Below are positions 31,754-32,012 of a stretch of 32,012 nt of DNA, in pieces (the stretch's first letter is position 1; the number at the start of each line of letters is the position of its first letter). The notes under the pieces are model-generated. The model saw only the letters and a program-made list of their open reading frames with translations. It was not told where the DNA came from and did no database searches. Source of the stretch: Candidatus Hydrogenedentes bacterium UBA2224. Lineage in GTDB: Bacteria > Hydrogenedentota > Hydrogenedentia > Hydrogenedentales > SLHB01. The stretch spans positions 1,433 to 33,444 of the forward strand of contig DDYW01000092.1 of assembly GCA_002348185.1 (NCBI GenBank), read 5' to 3'. A program made the translations under genes and the position numbers.

Positions 31754-31767
31754 ACGTTCGCGAACGT
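31754..31767. promoter_or_regulatory. Perfect 14-bp palindrome in the sigma gene leader
   Basis: ACGTTCGCGAACGT reads identically on both strands, 37 bp before the ATG at 31716 and about 15-20 nt downstream of the predicted ECF promoter. It may be an operator; one such palindrome by chance in 32 kb is not improbable. Confidence 0.35.
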
Positions 31768-31781
31768 GTTCCATTCAGGAT

Positions 31782-31805
31782 AACGATTCTCGGTCCATTC
31801 CGTTC
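31782..31805 (-). promoter_or_regulatory. Candidate ECF-type autoregulatory promoter
   Basis: On the minus strand GAAC (31805-31802), 16 nt, then CGTT (31785-31782), the general ECF promoter pattern, with a predicted transcript start near 31775 and the sigma ATG at 31716. This is a short-motif match only. Confidence 0.4.
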
Positions 31806-31863
31806 AAGTAAGCGGCATTGCGCTGAAAAAAGTCGAATATTCCACCCCCGGCCCAGGTGTCCC

Positions 31864-31908
31864 CGTCCATACCGTCCATTTCGTCCATTACGTCCACCAC
31901 GTCCACCG
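31864..31908. repeat. 9-nt-period tandem repeat, five CGTCCAYNN units
   Basis: Five in-register nonamers CGTCCATAC, CGTCCATTT, CGTCCATTA, CGTCCACCA and CGTCCACCG. On the minus strand they read TGGACGNNN, the same unit as at 7799-7834 on the plus strand. The 98-codon minus-strand frame through it is a by-product (GRNGRNGRYGRG) and not called as a gene. Confidence 0.75.
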
Positions 31909-31920
31909 GAAGATAGAAAT

Positions 31921-32012
31921 GCAGGCGAGACGCCTGCGCTGCAACACAAGAATGCCCGCCGGGAACGCCGTATTGCAGCCCCGTAGGGGCGACCGAGAAT
32001 AGCCCGGGGCAA
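31921..32012. repeat. Intergenic hairpin element, partial at window edge
   Basis: Two perfect hairpins, GCAGGCG-AGA-CGCCTGC (31921-31937) and GCCCC-GTA-GGGGC (31978-31990), are followed by GCCCGGGGC. From memory, GCCCCGTAGGGGCGAC... TAGCCC is a widespread interspersed repeat in Planctomycetes and related genomes. The element runs off the right edge, so its full length is unknown. Confidence 0.45.

Noticed and set aside
31716..32012. 98-codon minus-strand frame at the right edge
   Set aside because: Its text is generated by nonamer repeats and a hairpin element (GRNGRNGRYGRG) and has no independent coding evidence.

Overview
The window reads as a high-GC, gene-dense bacterial chromosome fragment, probably from an uncultured PVC-like or Hydrogenedentes-type (Candidatus Hydrogenedentota) bacterium. 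This placement is an inference from gene content: a Tat-exported Cys-type sulfatase, Tat-exported Gfo/Idh/MocA oxidoreductase, HEAT-DUF1080 and DUF4838 proteins, an ECF sigma factor fused to a transmembrane and extracytoplasmic tail, a sigma/VWA (YfbK-type) pair, and short-period intergenic repeats. I see no rRNA, tRNA, CRISPR array, integrase or transposase.

Layout. (1) Positions 1-5034 (+): a truncated small protein, an ABC ATPase whose two halves belong to different ABC families, an ABC-2 permease, and a peptide-maturase-like protein. The last has a PqqD/SCIFF-like N-terminus, a radical-SAM-like region without its cluster cysteines, a degenerate SPASM and a C-terminal GNAT. The first ~1.45 kb looks proteobacterial and seems joined to the rest inside the Walker A motif. 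(2) 5052-7702 (-): a probable operon aroB, TPR protein, conserved unknown. (3) 8043-12085 (+): a tight four-gene operon of MttB-superfamily methyltransferase, Gfo/Idh/MocA oxidoreductase, HpcH/HpaI aldolase and SDR, plausibly catabolism of a methylated or sugar-derived compound. (4) 12089-14158 (-): the membrane-tethered ECF-like sigma factor, divergent from (5) 14294-25609 (+): sulfatase, Gfo/Idh/MocA, HEAT-DUF1080, (alpha/alpha)6-barrel-like protein, lipoprotein and DUF4838 protein, nearly all exported, which fits outer-surface degradation of sulfated glycans. (6) 25671-27236 (-): a coiled-coil protein ending in an MshEN (GspE N-terminal) domain. (7) 27557-31716 (-): an ECF sigma factor and a 1209-residue membrane protein combining an anti-sigma-like N-terminus, a discoidin-like domain and a YfbK-type VWA module.

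Most notable for follow-up: the mosaic ABC gene (probable contig chimera), the SPASM-GNAT radical SAM pseudoenzyme next to an ABC-2 exporter, the sigma factor tethered to the membrane in one polypeptide, the internally duplicated sigma-linked VWA protein, and a 9-nt-period intergenic repeat shared by two loci about 24 kb apart.
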